From contig QHVX01000248.1 in assembly GCA_003222375.1 (NCBI GenBank), forward strand, positions 1 through 6,427: a stretch of 6,427 nucleotides of DNA. Direction: 5' to 3'. The DNA is from Acidobacteriota bacterium. GTDB lineage: Bacteria; Acidobacteriota; Thermoanaerobaculia; Gp7-AA8. The notes beneath the pieces were generated by a model. It did not search any database, was not told the DNA's origin, and saw nothing but the letters and a program-made list of their open reading frames with translations. Position numbers and translations under genes: made by a program. Positions 1 to 5,443 of the stretch are shown here, in pieces (the stretch's first letter is position 1; every line of letters starts with the position of its first letter).

Positions 1-413
1 CGATGCTGGTCGATCTTGGGATGACCGGCGAGGTCACACGAACGGATTGGTCCCTGGCGCTTGCGATTCTCAACAGGCGCGATTTCGAAAAAGCGATCAA
101 ACTGTTGCGCGCCGCTCGCAACAGCTTCTTATCGCTATCGATGGCGCACGATGCCGGGCTGGCGGGACTCGACCTTGCCGATGCTCTGATCGCCAATGGA
201 CAGTTGGACAGCGCGCGGCAACTCGTTCAGGACGTTCTCCATGAGTTCATCGACAAGAAACTCAATCATCGGGCTGTCACGGCGCTGTCCTACTTGCACG
301 ACGCCCTGCGAACGACGCCGCAGCCGCGGAGCGCAGTCAACCACGTCAGAACATATCTAAAGCGGCTTCGCTACGAGCCTGAGCGCATTTTTCTTCCACC
401 ACCCGAAGAGTAG
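1..413 (+). CDS. TPR-like protein, C-terminal fragment (5' end outside the window)
   Basis: The frame is open at the left edge, so this is the last ~136 residues of a longer protein; the Met codon at position 3 is just the first one visible. The fragment is all helical and shows two to three TPR-like helical pairs, for example NRRDFEKAIKLLRAARNSF, then a helix rich in small residues (AGLAGLDLADALIANGQLD), then a helix around ARQLVQDVLHEFIDKK. It ends in a basic/aromatic tail (VRTYLKRLRYEPERIF). From memory, this arrangement resembles the C-terminal repeats of cytoplasmic Acidobacteriota proteins that carry an N-terminal zinc-finger or HTH domain; that part is not visible here. There is no signal peptide or membrane segment in the visible portion. 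It is transcribed divergently from nothing and convergently towards the minus-strand block. Function is unknown; protein-protein interaction is the safest reading. Confidence 0.75.
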   Translation, partial: MLVDLGMTGEVTRTDWSLALAILNRRDFEKAIKLLRAARNSFLSLSMAHDAGLAGLDLADALIANGQLDSARQLVQDVLHEFIDKKLNHRAVTALSYLHDALRTTPQPRSAVNHVRTYLKRLRYEPERIFLPPPEE

Positions 414-426
414 TGGGTAGCATTTT
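396..426 (+). terminator. weak terminator-like hairpin at the end of the TPR gene
   Basis: CCACcAC (396-402) pairs with GTaGTGG (410-416) around a 7-base loop, with one C/A mismatch. The hairpin overlaps the TAG stop codon and is followed at 423-426 by TTTT. The stem is short and the T tract is brief, so termination would be weak. Confidence 0.25.
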
Positions 427-429
427 GCC
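414..429 (+). promoter_or_regulatory. sigma-54-like -24/-12 element, imperfect
   Basis: TGG at 414-416 and TTGC at 425-428 give the invariant GG-N10-GC spacing of sigma-54 promoters (consensus TGGCAC-N5-TTGC). The CA after TGG is missing, so the match is partial. Transcription would start near 440 and lead into the small secreted peptide at 514. It is mentioned because a sigma-54-type activator is encoded 2 kb away; a match this loose can occur by chance in a window this size. Confidence 0.2.
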
Positions 430-513
430 CTCCTCCATCACTACTCCCTGAACCGGGGCGCGCCCTCCGATCAAAAACCACAAACACGGCTTCAAGCCGA
501 CCGGAGGAGAACT

Positions 514-690
514 ATGCGCCGTATTGTCGCAACGCTGCTCGTTTCCGCATTGCTCAGCATTTCCGCCCCATCTTTCGCACGCCGGGATGACGGCGGCGAT
601 TGGAATCCGATCAAGTACATCAAAAAGATCATTCGGATTCTGATACCGTCGCCCGACGACGACGGAACTCCTGGACCGCCTAAGCCGTAG
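514..690 (+). CDS. small secreted peptide, 58 residues, unknown function
   Basis: ATG at 514 is preceded by a strong ribosome-binding site, GGAGGAGA (503-510), which fixes the start. Residues 1-22 form a textbook Sec signal: MRR, a hydrophobic core (IVATLLVSALLSISA), then a likely cleavage site near SFA|RR. The mature part, about 36 residues, has an acidic/Gly patch (DDGGDW), a basic aliphatic stretch (IKYIKKIIRILI) that could form an amphipathic helix, and a Pro/Asp/Gly tail ending GPPKP. I do not recognise a family. The signal peptide, the ribosome-binding site and the codon use support a real gene. A compact hairpin (CGGCT TCA AGCCG, 487-499) lies directly upstream of the ribosome-binding site. 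The stop overlaps by 11 bases the end of the tentative minus-strand gene at 680-859. Confidence 0.7.
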   Translation: MRRIVATLLVSALLSISAPSFARRDDGGDWNPIKYIKKIIRILIPSPDDDGTPGPPKP

Positions 691-859
691 TCGCGATGCT
701 GGGAGGCGCGTGCTCACGGCGCGCGCCTCCAGATTCTGCTAGAGCTCGACGGACTGCGATCCGCAGAAAGCAACTGCCGCAGAGCATGGCGCCCTCGTCG
801 ATGACCGAGGCAGGGCGGCCACACTTGCAGTAATCGATGGGCCTTCTATTCGCGGACAT
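680..859 (-). CDS. small CxC/CxxC protein, possible zinc ribbon, 59 residues
   Basis: The minus-strand reading frame from ATG 859 has a GGTGGGA ribosome-binding-like sequence 5 bases before the start. An upstream in-frame start at 892 would add 11 residues and deepen the overlap with the previous gene, so I prefer 859. The protein has four cysteines in two pairs, C11-K-C13 and C27-G-S-C30, separated by 13 residues, as in small zinc-ribbon folds. A helical segment with Arg (FLRIAVRRALAES) follows, then a poorly conserved-looking Pro/Thr tail. No signal peptide is visible, so it would be cytoplasmic. It overlaps the preceding minus-strand gene by 14 bases and the plus-strand peptide by 11 bases, and a GC-rich hairpin lies inside its 3' end. 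These overlaps lower confidence; the paired cysteines are the main argument for a gene. Confidence 0.4.
   Translation of the reverse strand: MSANRRPIDYCKCGRPASVIDEGAMLCGSCFLRIAVRRALAESGGARREHAPPSIATTA
702..730. other. perfect 9-bp GC-rich inverted repeat (hairpin)
   Basis: GGAGGCGCG (702-710) is the exact reverse complement of CGCGCCTCC (722-730), with an 11-base spacer. It lies 11 bases after the stop of the plus-strand peptide, where a terminator would be expected, but there is no T tract on either strand. If the 680-859 minus-strand gene is real, the hairpin lies inside its coding sequence. It may act as a transcript-end stabiliser or as a Rho-assisted terminator for the plus-strand gene. 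Confidence 0.45.
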
Positions 860-1022
860 CGAAATCCCACCCGTTGGGGGAAGCGCAGACATCGACAGAG
901 CCGTCGGAGAAGTGCAGCCATTCCTCGCAGAAGCACGCTTCCATCGGAGGCGGCGGTGGCGTGCTCTCTTCGGCCGACGCGAAGAGCAACAGGAGAAGGA
1001 GCTGCGGAAAGTAGCGTTTCAT
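846..1022 (-). CDS. small exported Cys-containing peptide, 58 residues, unknown
   Basis: ATG at 1022 starts MKRYFPQ followed by an uninterrupted run of leucines and a LFASA region, a plausible Sec signal with cleavage near FASA|EES. A TTG 9 bases upstream is a weaker start. The mature peptide begins with a Pro run (TPPPPP, residues 21-26) and carries three cysteines (C30, C32, C46) among acidic and aromatic residues (EEWLHFSDG, NGWDFDVRE). No known family comes to mind; a disulfide-stabilised periplasmic or surface peptide is one possibility. No Shine-Dalgarno sequence is visible: the terminator hairpin of the upstream gene ends only ~14 bases before the ATG, so expression would depend on read-through or a promoter I cannot see. 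The signal-like N terminus argues for a gene and the missing ribosome-binding site argues against. Confidence 0.4.
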   Translation of the reverse strand: MKRYFPQLLLLLLFASAEESTPPPPPMEACFCEEWLHFSDGSVDVCASPNGWDFDVRE

Positions 1023-1029
1023 AGCGATC

Positions 1030-1066
1030 AAAAGTTGCGAGCGGCGGCTGACGGACCGCCGCTCGC
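1030..1066 (-). terminator. hairpin terminator after the three-repeat secreted protein gene
   Basis: GCGAGCGGCGG (1037-1047) and CCGCCGCTCGC (1056-1066) form a perfect 11-bp stem with an 8-base loop. On the minus strand the stem is followed by AACTTTT. It lies 16 bases after the TGA at 1083-1085. The short T tract makes it a medium-strength intrinsic terminator for the minus-strand operon. Confidence 0.6.
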
Positions 1067-1082
1067 GGCGCGGGGATTTAAA

Positions 1083-1604
1083 TCAGGTGAGCGAGACCGT
1101 CCAGAGCACCGATCCATCATTGCCGATGGCGACTAGGGAGCGTGTTGCGCTCCCGCCCGAAGTCGTCGCGGGGACGACAACGATGGCGTAGGTACCGGCA
1201 CTGAAAGGCTCTAGTGATGTGACGCGACCATTGAGAGTCCGCGTCCATGCCACAGATCCGGAGGAGGTTGAGATTGCGGTCAGCGTCGTGCTCACCGTGC
1301 CGTCAGAAGCACTCGTTGTGTTCGTTGCGATCAGGTTGCCGTCGGAAAGCTCGAGGCGGCCGGCGTTTGACAGCGTTGCGGTCCAGAGAATCGAGCCGCT
1401 GGAGCTGACGGCCTTGATCGTCGTGGTCGACGTGCGTGTGCCGGTGTCGATCGTCGAGCTGGTGACGAAGATCGTCCCGTTCGACGCGACGATTGCGCCG
1501 GCCTCGCCGCCGTAGCCTTCCGGTCCGTGGCCGCCGCCGTTGTTGGCGCCGGCGATGGCCGCCAGCATCGTTATCGCGAAAGTTGTGATGAGAATCCGTT
1601 TCAT
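1083..1604 (-). CDS. secreted protein with three beta-propeller-like repeats, 173 residues
   Basis: The ATG at 1604 (MKR) is chosen over an in-frame start 27 bases upstream because it begins a clear Sec signal (residues 1-20, MKRILITTFAITMLAAIAGA) and has AAGGAG 11 bases upstream. A Gly/His/Asn-rich segment follows (21-35). The rest is three repeats of about 45 residues (36-79, 80-125, 126-173), each ending in an Ile/Val-x-Trp-Thr strand: GSILWTATL, GSVAWTRTL and GSVLWTVSL. Each repeat also has a Thr/Ser-rich hairpin before a TAIS/VAIG/KAVS strand. This spacing and the Trp signature are those of PQQ-type or similar beta-propeller blades. Three blades cannot close a 6-8-blade ring, so it may oligomerise or form another beta fold. 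It probably acts in the periplasm or outside the cell. It follows the FecR gene after 112 bases, and a hairpin covers its ribosome-binding site. Confidence 0.85.
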   Translation of the reverse strand: MKRILITTFAITMLAAIAGANNGGGHGPEGYGGEAGAIVASNGTIFVTSSTIDTGTRTSTTTIKAVSSSGSILWTATLSNAGRLELSDGNLIATNTTSASDGTVSTTLTAISTSSGSVAWTRTLNGRVTSLEPFSAGTYAIVVVPATTSGGSATRSLVAIGNDGSVLWTVSLT

Positions 1605-1611
1605 TGTCTTT

Positions 1612-1631
1612 GTGTCTCCTTGGCGGAGCAC
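1612..1631 (-). promoter_or_regulatory. hairpin covering the ribosome-binding site of the three-repeat gene
   Basis: On the minus-strand RNA, GUGCUCC (1631-1625) pairs with GGAG-A-CAC (1619-1612), with one bulged A and a GCCAA loop. The 3' arm contains the GGAG Shine-Dalgarno core of the gene starting at 1604, so the folded form would hide the ribosome-binding site. A transcript starting inside the 5' arm could not fold this way. Confidence 0.4.
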
Positions 1632-1634
1632 TAA

Positions 1635-1650
1635 GACAATCGCGATGCCA
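1635..1650 (-). promoter_or_regulatory. sigma-54-like promoter element before the three-repeat gene, one key mismatch
   Basis: The minus strand reads TGGCATCGCGATTGTC. It keeps the TGGCA of the -24 box and the TTG of the -12 box at exact spacing, but has GT in place of the nearly invariant GC at -12. Transcription would start near 1624, about 20 bases before the ATG. The neighbouring regulator belongs to the sigma-54 activator family, which makes the site worth noting; the mismatch keeps confidence low. Confidence 0.25.
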
Positions 1651-1674
1651 TCCTCTTCCCTGAGAGAAGCAGGT

Positions 1675-1704
1675 GCGCGAGCGCGTCAAAACGACGCAGC
1701 GCGC
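1675..1704 (-). terminator. two-part GC hairpin after the FecR gene
   Basis: GCGTC (1683-1687) pairs with GACGC (1693-1697) around AAAAC, and the outer arms GCGCG (1675-1679) and CGCGC (1700-1704) extend the stem across a small internal loop. It lies 13 bases after the FecR stop codon. No T tract follows on the minus strand, so it may attenuate or protect the transcript end rather than stop transcription completely. Confidence 0.35.
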
Positions 1705-1716
1705 GGATGAAACGAC

Positions 1717-2295
1717 TCAGTGATGTCCGTCCGGTTTACCCGGCGGCGGTGGCGGCGGATTGGTGCCGCGCGGCGGAGGCGGTCCTTGCGGTCCTTTTCC
1801 ATGCGGATCGCCGCTGCCGCGAGGACCGCGGCCGTGATCATCCGGCATCGGACGAACATTCGGAACCTGATGACGCCCGAAATCGGCCATCTCTCCGGCG
1901 TGAACGAGCAACGGCTGCTGCTTCGGCTCGAATGATTGAACTTCGACAGTTCCTTCATAGACCTTGAGACTCGTACGGCCGTCGTTGTCAACCTGAACGT
2001 CGTACTGCGTGCCACGCACGGCCAGGAGCGCGCCCGGTGTCTGGACGACGCGGGGTTCCGATCCGGTGATCTTGTCGAACATCGCGTGCAGACGTCCGCG
2101 CTCGAGCGACAGGATGACGCCCGGCGATCCGCCGGCGAGTTGCACATTGGTCGAGCTGAAGATCTCAAATTTTGCGCGATAGTGATCGGATGCGATCAAC
2201 GCGTACGAGAACCATCCGGTCTGCACTTTGTCGCCGCTGCGTCCATGATCCGGAACGGACAACAGAGCGAGACAGACCGCGATGGTAGTTTTCAT
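1717..2295 (-). CDS. exported FecR-domain protein with Pro/Gly/His-rich tail, 192 residues
   Basis: The start at ATG 2295 has GAGGA, formed by the stop codon of the upstream regulator, 6 bases before it, so translation is likely coupled. A TTG at 2307 would overlap that stop and is less likely. Residues 1-20 resemble a Sec signal (MKTTIAVCLALLSVP). Residues ~45-140 match the FecR domain: a GVILSLERGRLHAMF strand set, the QTPGALLAVRGTQYDV signature (85-100) and the VYEGTVEV strand (112-119), then an HAGEMADFG segment. Unlike FecR itself there is no N-terminal anti-sigma region and no membrane helix, so this is the exported sensor-type domain alone. From ~150 to the end the protein is low-complexity Pro/Gly/His/Asp, ending GKPDGHH, perhaps surface exposed or metal binding. 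It follows the kinase and regulator directly and is best read as a partner or output of that pathway. Confidence 0.9.
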   Translation of the reverse strand: MKTTIAVCLALLSVPDHGRSGDKVQTGWFSYALIASDHYRAKFEIFSSTNVQLAGGSPGVILSLERGRLHAMFDKITGSEPRVVQTPGALLAVRGTQYDVQVDNDGRTSLKVYEGTVEVQSFEPKQQPLLVHAGEMADFGRHQVPNVRPMPDDHGRGPRGSGDPHGKGPQGPPPPRGTNPPPPPPGKPDGHH

Positions 2296-2303
2296 GATCG
2301 TCC

Positions 2304-3635
2304 TCAAGTGATTCCGAAACGTTTCATCTTCCGAGCGAGAGTCTTGCGTTCGATTCCCAGAATCTGCGCGGCGTGCGTCTGATTCCCAGCAGTCGCGCGC
2401 AACACGGCTTCAATGTGCTTTCGCTCGGCTTCGTCGAGGGGAACGAGCGGATCTTCAATGATCGCTGGCGAGGTCCCTTCGGCTACGCTCAGAGCAGGCC
2501 CCGGCGCTCCAGCGGGTGCGATGGCACGCAACGCGTGAGATGCGGCATCGGCATCCGTCAATGTTCCGGCATCGATGACAATTCGGCGAATGACTTGCTG
2601 CAGCTCGCGCACATTTCCGGGCCACGGATGATTCTCGAAGAGATCGAGAACCGCGCGTGATGCTCCTTCCGGGTGAAGGTGATTCACCAATAATGGAATG
2701 TCCGATTGTCGCTCGCGAAGCGGCGGAACAGTGATCTCGTATCCTGCGAGCCGATAGTAAAGATCTTCGCGGAACCTTCCTTCGGCGACGAATCGCTTGA
2801 TGTCGCGATGGGTCGCGGCGATCAGCCTGACAGAGACGCGGTGACTCTTGTCGGAGCCGAGCGGCGTGACGGTTCCGTCCTGCAGGAAGCGAAGGAGCTT
2901 GACCTGAAAGGCGGGGGAGATGTCTCCGATCTCGTCGAGGAAAAGCGTTCCGCCATCGGCGCGCGACAGCGCACCGCGGCGGTCGTGACGCGAGTCGGTG
3001 TACGCGCCGCGCGTCGAGCCGAACAATTCGTTCTCGAGCAGCGTGTCGGGAATCGCGCCGGAATTCAGCGCGACGAACGGACCGCCGGCGCGTGGACTCA
3101 GATCGTGAATCGATTGTGCAACGAGCTCCTTGCCGCTTCCGCTCTCGCCCAGGATCAGGACCGGAACGTCGAGCGAGGCAACGCGCGTGATCGCTTTGTA
3201 CATCGCGACCATCGACGGATGCGATCCGATGATTCGCCACGGCGGCCCGGCCTCGATCGCTTCGCTCTCCGGTTTTCGCTTCGACACCGCCGCCGCGACG
3301 CGATCGATCAACTCGGATAAGTCGAACGGCTTCGCGAGGTAGTCGAAAGCACCGGCACGATGTGCGATCGCGGTGGTCTCGATCGTTCCGCGGGCCGTCA
3401 TCAGAATCACGCGGGGTGGATCGCGCCGTTCTGAAATCGCCTGCAGCAGCGCAATTCCGTCTTCGCCGGGCATGTAGATGTCGCTGACGACGACGTCGAA
3501 GCGATGTTCGCGAAGCAGTCGCTGCGCGGACACGGCATCGGCCGCCTGCTGCGTGCGGTGTCCAACCTTCTGCAGCGCGATCGCGGCACTCTCGCGAATG
3601 CCGGCATCATCGTCGACGACGAGGACCGACGCCAT
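2304..3635 (-). CDS. NtrC-family sigma-54-dependent response regulator, 443 residues
   Basis: Domains are in canonical order. The receiver (1-~120) has the acidic cluster D8-D10, phospho-acceptor D52 (VVSDIYMPG), T80 and K102. The AAA+ domain (~132-~365) has Walker A GESGSGKE (163-170), Walker B TLFLDEIGD (230-238), the FREDLYYRL arginine motif (~288-296) and WPGNVREL (338-345). A Fis-type HTH (~404-442) ends the protein. The sigma-54-contacting loop reads GAYTDS (210-215) instead of GAFTGA, and the stretch between DIPLL and WPGNVREL is about ten residues shorter than in NtrC. The linker before the HTH contains an inserted repeat (residues 380-387). ATG 3635 shares its A with the TGA of the kinase gene and has GGGAG 7 bases upstream; a GTG three bases earlier is possible. 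It is the cognate regulator of the CHASE2 kinase, activating RNA polymerase-sigma-54 at unknown targets. Confidence 0.96.
   Translation of the reverse strand: MASVLVVDDDAGIRESAAIALQKVGHRTQQAADAVSAQRLLREHRFDVVVSDIYMPGEDGIALLQAISERRDPPRVILMTARGTIETTAIAHRAGAFDYLAKPFDLSELIDRVAAAVSKRKPESEAIEAGPPWRIIGSHPSMVAMYKAITRVASLDVPVLILGESGSGKELVAQSIHDLSPRAGGPFVALNSGAIPDTLLENELFGSTRGAYTDSRHDRRGALSRADGGTLFLDEIGDISPAFQVKLLRFLQDGTVTPLGSDKSHRVSVRLIAATHRDIKRFVAEGRFREDLYYRLAGYEITVPPLRERQSDIPLLVNHLHPEGASRAVLDLFENHPWPGNVRELQQVIRRIVIDAGTLTDADAASHALRAIAPAGAPGPALSVAEGTSPAIIEDPLVPLDEAERKHIEAVLRATAGNQTHAAQILGIERKTLARKMKRFGIT
2475..2498 (-). repeat. short dispersed repeat element inserted in frame (reads PALSVAEG)
   Basis: The minus strand reads CCTGCTCTGAGCGTAGCCGAAGGG in two parts: CCTGCTCTGAGC, then GTAGCCGAAGGG. 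I recognise it as a form of the small repeat family (complement resembling CCTTCGGCTACGCTCAG) scattered through many environmental bacterial genomes, often translated as LSVAEG or LSEVEG. Here it encodes residues 380-387 of the response regulator, in the Ala/Pro/Gly-rich linker between the AAA+ and HTH domains, without breaking the frame. Recognition is from memory; only one copy lies in this window. Confidence 0.6.
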
Positions 3636-5335
3636 CACATTGCTCCCGGCAGCGTTACGCGGAAACGGGCTCCGCCGCCGCTCGATTCGTCCATTGAAAC
3701 CGATCCACCATGCCAGTTTGCGACTTCCGAGACAAGCGAGAGTCCGAGGCCCAAGCCCTCCGTCCCGCCCGCCGCCGCCCCGCGGAAGAAGCGCTCGAAG
3801 ATGCGATCGCGTTCGTCGGGCGCGATGCCGGGTCCGCGATCCTCGACCTGCAGGATCGCCTGACCGCCGTTCTGCGAGACCGAGATCGTGACCGGCGAGT
3901 TTTCCGGCGAGTACTTCAACGCGTTTCCGACGAGGTTGTCGACCACGCGCTCGATCAGCGCCGCATCACCGCGCACCTGCACTCCCGGCGTGATCGAGGT
4001 CCTCAGCCGTCCGTTGCCGCTCGCGCGGAGAAATTCGACTCGATGCGTCACGAGATCTCCCAGATCGGTGACGGTCGAGGTGGCATTGAAGTCACGCAGC
4101 GGCAATTTTTCGAGATCGAGCAGCGCACTGACCAGCGTCTGCATTTTTCCGGCTTCGCTTTCGAGCAGCGACGCCACCCGGCGGCGCTCCGCCTCGCTGA
4201 GCTCGAAGCCGCCGAGAAGCTGGGAAAGACCGCGCATCGATGCCAGCGGTGTCTTGAGCTCGTGCGCCAGAACGCGCTTCGATTCGATGTCCTGCGCGCG
4301 ACGCTCTGCCCACCATGCACTGACGCGCTGCTCCATTTGCGCGGCAGAGTTCAGCTCCAACGCTGCTTCTGTGATCACGATTGTGAGCGCGAGCGCGACG
4401 AATGGAATCGCGATTCCATTGGATTCCAGCAGCGCGAATCCGATGAGCGAGGTTGACACGAGCAGAAGCGCGGTCGTGGTCCGACGCGCGCGACTCACGA
4501 GAAGAATGACAACCGCCAATGCCGCAAGTGCGCCTCCGGCGATCGGTGGCAATTCGTGGATCGTTTCACCGCGCACGAGCGACTCCGTCGCCGCAGCGTG
4601 CACCGTCACTCCCGGATCGGGAACGGCACCCGATACCGGCGTGAGCACGCGGTCGCCGAGGCCCATCGCGGTCGGGCCGATGAAAACGAGTTTGCCGCGA
4701 ACGTCGATTCGCTGTTCGAGAAAATCGGCGGCGCTGATGACCGGGATGGCCTGTGGTCGTGTTCGGAACATCGGCGCGATCGAACGTCCGATCGGGACCG
4801 AAACCGGGGCGAGCATCGATGCAGCCTCGACCGGAAGCGCTGTCAGCGCCAGATCGCGATTTTGTTTTGTCGATGCGAAGCGACGCAGGATGCCGTCGCC
4901 ATCGCGTTCGAAATTTCCATGCACCGGGATCGTGGCTTCGCGGATCGTCGGCGACGGAAGCAGCCATTGACCGCGCTCGACGATCACGGTGACGACGAGC
5001 GTGCGGATGCGACGCGCGGCTCGCGCGAGCTGCACATCGTCGTCCTCTCGTTCGGGAAGCAGGAGATCGAGGACGACGCCGCGTGCGCCCGAATCGGCGG
5101 CCCGATCGATCATGCCGGCCAATCGCGCGCGAGGCCATGGCCATCGTCCTAACTCGCGGATCGAGCGTTCGTCGATCGCGACCACGACGACGGATGTTGC
5201 GGGTTTCGCTGCCAGCAGCCGCAGCGCCGCATCGCGAAGCGGAAGCTCCAGCGTGTCGTCCACATCGAACGCCAGAAGCAACGTGACTACGACTGCGGTG
5301 ATCGCCGCCAGGACGAGCGCAAAGGTCTTGCGCAT
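3635..5335 (-). CDS. CHASE2-domain sensor histidine kinase, 566 residues
   Basis: Start at ATG 5335 (MRKTFA); a TTG six bases upstream is less likely, and no strong Shine-Dalgarno is seen. One membrane helix (~3-22) leads into a periplasmic CHASE2 domain (~26-260) with its hallmark segments VVVVAIDERSIRELG, WPWPRARLAGMIDRA, GARGVVLDLLLPE and, near the end, GKLVFIGPTAMGLGD and PDPGVTVHAAATESL. Three closely spaced helices follow (~263-281, 286-304, 308-326). A short helical linker without HAMP or PAS joins the kinase core: HisKA with phospho-acceptor H358 (AHELKTPLASMRG), N box at N471 (NALKYSP), G1 box DRGPGIA (499-505), F box FERFF (513-517) and G2 box GLGLGL (527-532). All catalytic boxes are intact. 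It should autophosphorylate and pass phosphate to D52 of the regulator encoded next to it with a one-base overlap. The CHASE2 ligand is unknown. A terminator upstream implies its own promoter, not identified. Confidence 0.96.
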   Translation of the reverse strand: MRKTFALVLAAITAVVVTLLLAFDVDDTLELPLRDAALRLLAAKPATSVVVVAIDERSIRELGRWPWPRARLAGMIDRAADSGARGVVLDLLLPEREDDDVQLARAARRIRTLVVTVIVERGQWLLPSPTIREATIPVHGNFERDGDGILRRFASTKQNRDLALTALPVEAASMLAPVSVPIGRSIAPMFRTRPQAIPVISAADFLEQRIDVRGKLVFIGPTAMGLGDRVLTPVSGAVPDPGVTVHAAATESLVRGETIHELPPIAGGALAALAVVILLVSRARRTTTALLLVSTSLIGFALLESNGIAIPFVALALTIVITEAALELNSAAQMEQRVSAWWAERRAQDIESKRVLAHELKTPLASMRGLSQLLGGFELSEAERRRVASLLESEAGKMQTLVSALLDLEKLPLRDFNATSTVTDLGDLVTHRVEFLRASGNGRLRTSITPGVQVRGDAALIERVVDNLVGNALKYSPENSPVTISVSQNGGQAILQVEDRGPGIAPDERDRIFERFFRGAAAGGTEGLGLGLSLVSEVANWHGGSVSMDESSGGGARFRVTLPGAM

Positions 5336-5370
5336 TAGCAATCGAAAGCTGGGGCGGCGTTATTTTTCTT

Positions 5371-5419
5371 CCGCAAAAAAGAAAATCGGGCTGGTCCCGC
5401 CAGGCGGAACCAACCCGAT
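5371..5419 (-). terminator. strong intrinsic terminator after the SCPU gene
   Basis: Arms 5385-5399 and 5405-5419 form a long stem closed by CCCGAT/ATCGGG. Two positions that are C/A mismatches on the plus strand become G-U pairs on the minus-strand RNA, which supports minus-strand use. The stem is followed on the minus strand by TTTTCTTTTTT (5384-5374). It lies 25 bases after the TAA of the SCPU gene and separates that gene from the kinase operon. Confidence 0.88.
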
Positions 5420-5443
5420 CGCTCAGTTCTGCAGCGGAGGACT

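Noticed and set aside
346..717. Minus-strand frame of 123 codons across the plus-strand peptide gene.
   Set aside because: It covers the well-supported signal-peptide gene and its ribosome-binding site in antisense, has no ribosome-binding site, and shows no recognisable motif.
837..1136. Plus-strand frame of 99 codons over the small minus-strand genes.
   Set aside because: Charged, low-information translation with no start signal. It reads through the perfect hairpin terminator.
2296..2307. TTG start for the FecR protein at 2307 (MRTIMK).
   Set aside because: It overlaps the regulator stop, whereas ATG 2295 has a Shine-Dalgarno and begins the signal peptide.
2455..3240. Minus-strand open frame of 261 codons inside the response regulator.
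   Set aside because: It is a frame-shifted shadow of the AAA+ coding sequence with an Arg/Ser-rich translation and no domain.
3888..4970. Long plus-strand open frame opposite the kinase gene (360 codons).
   Set aside because: It is antisense to an intact, domain-complete histidine kinase. Its translation is Ser/Arg/Thr-rich without motifs, and the openness comes from high GC.
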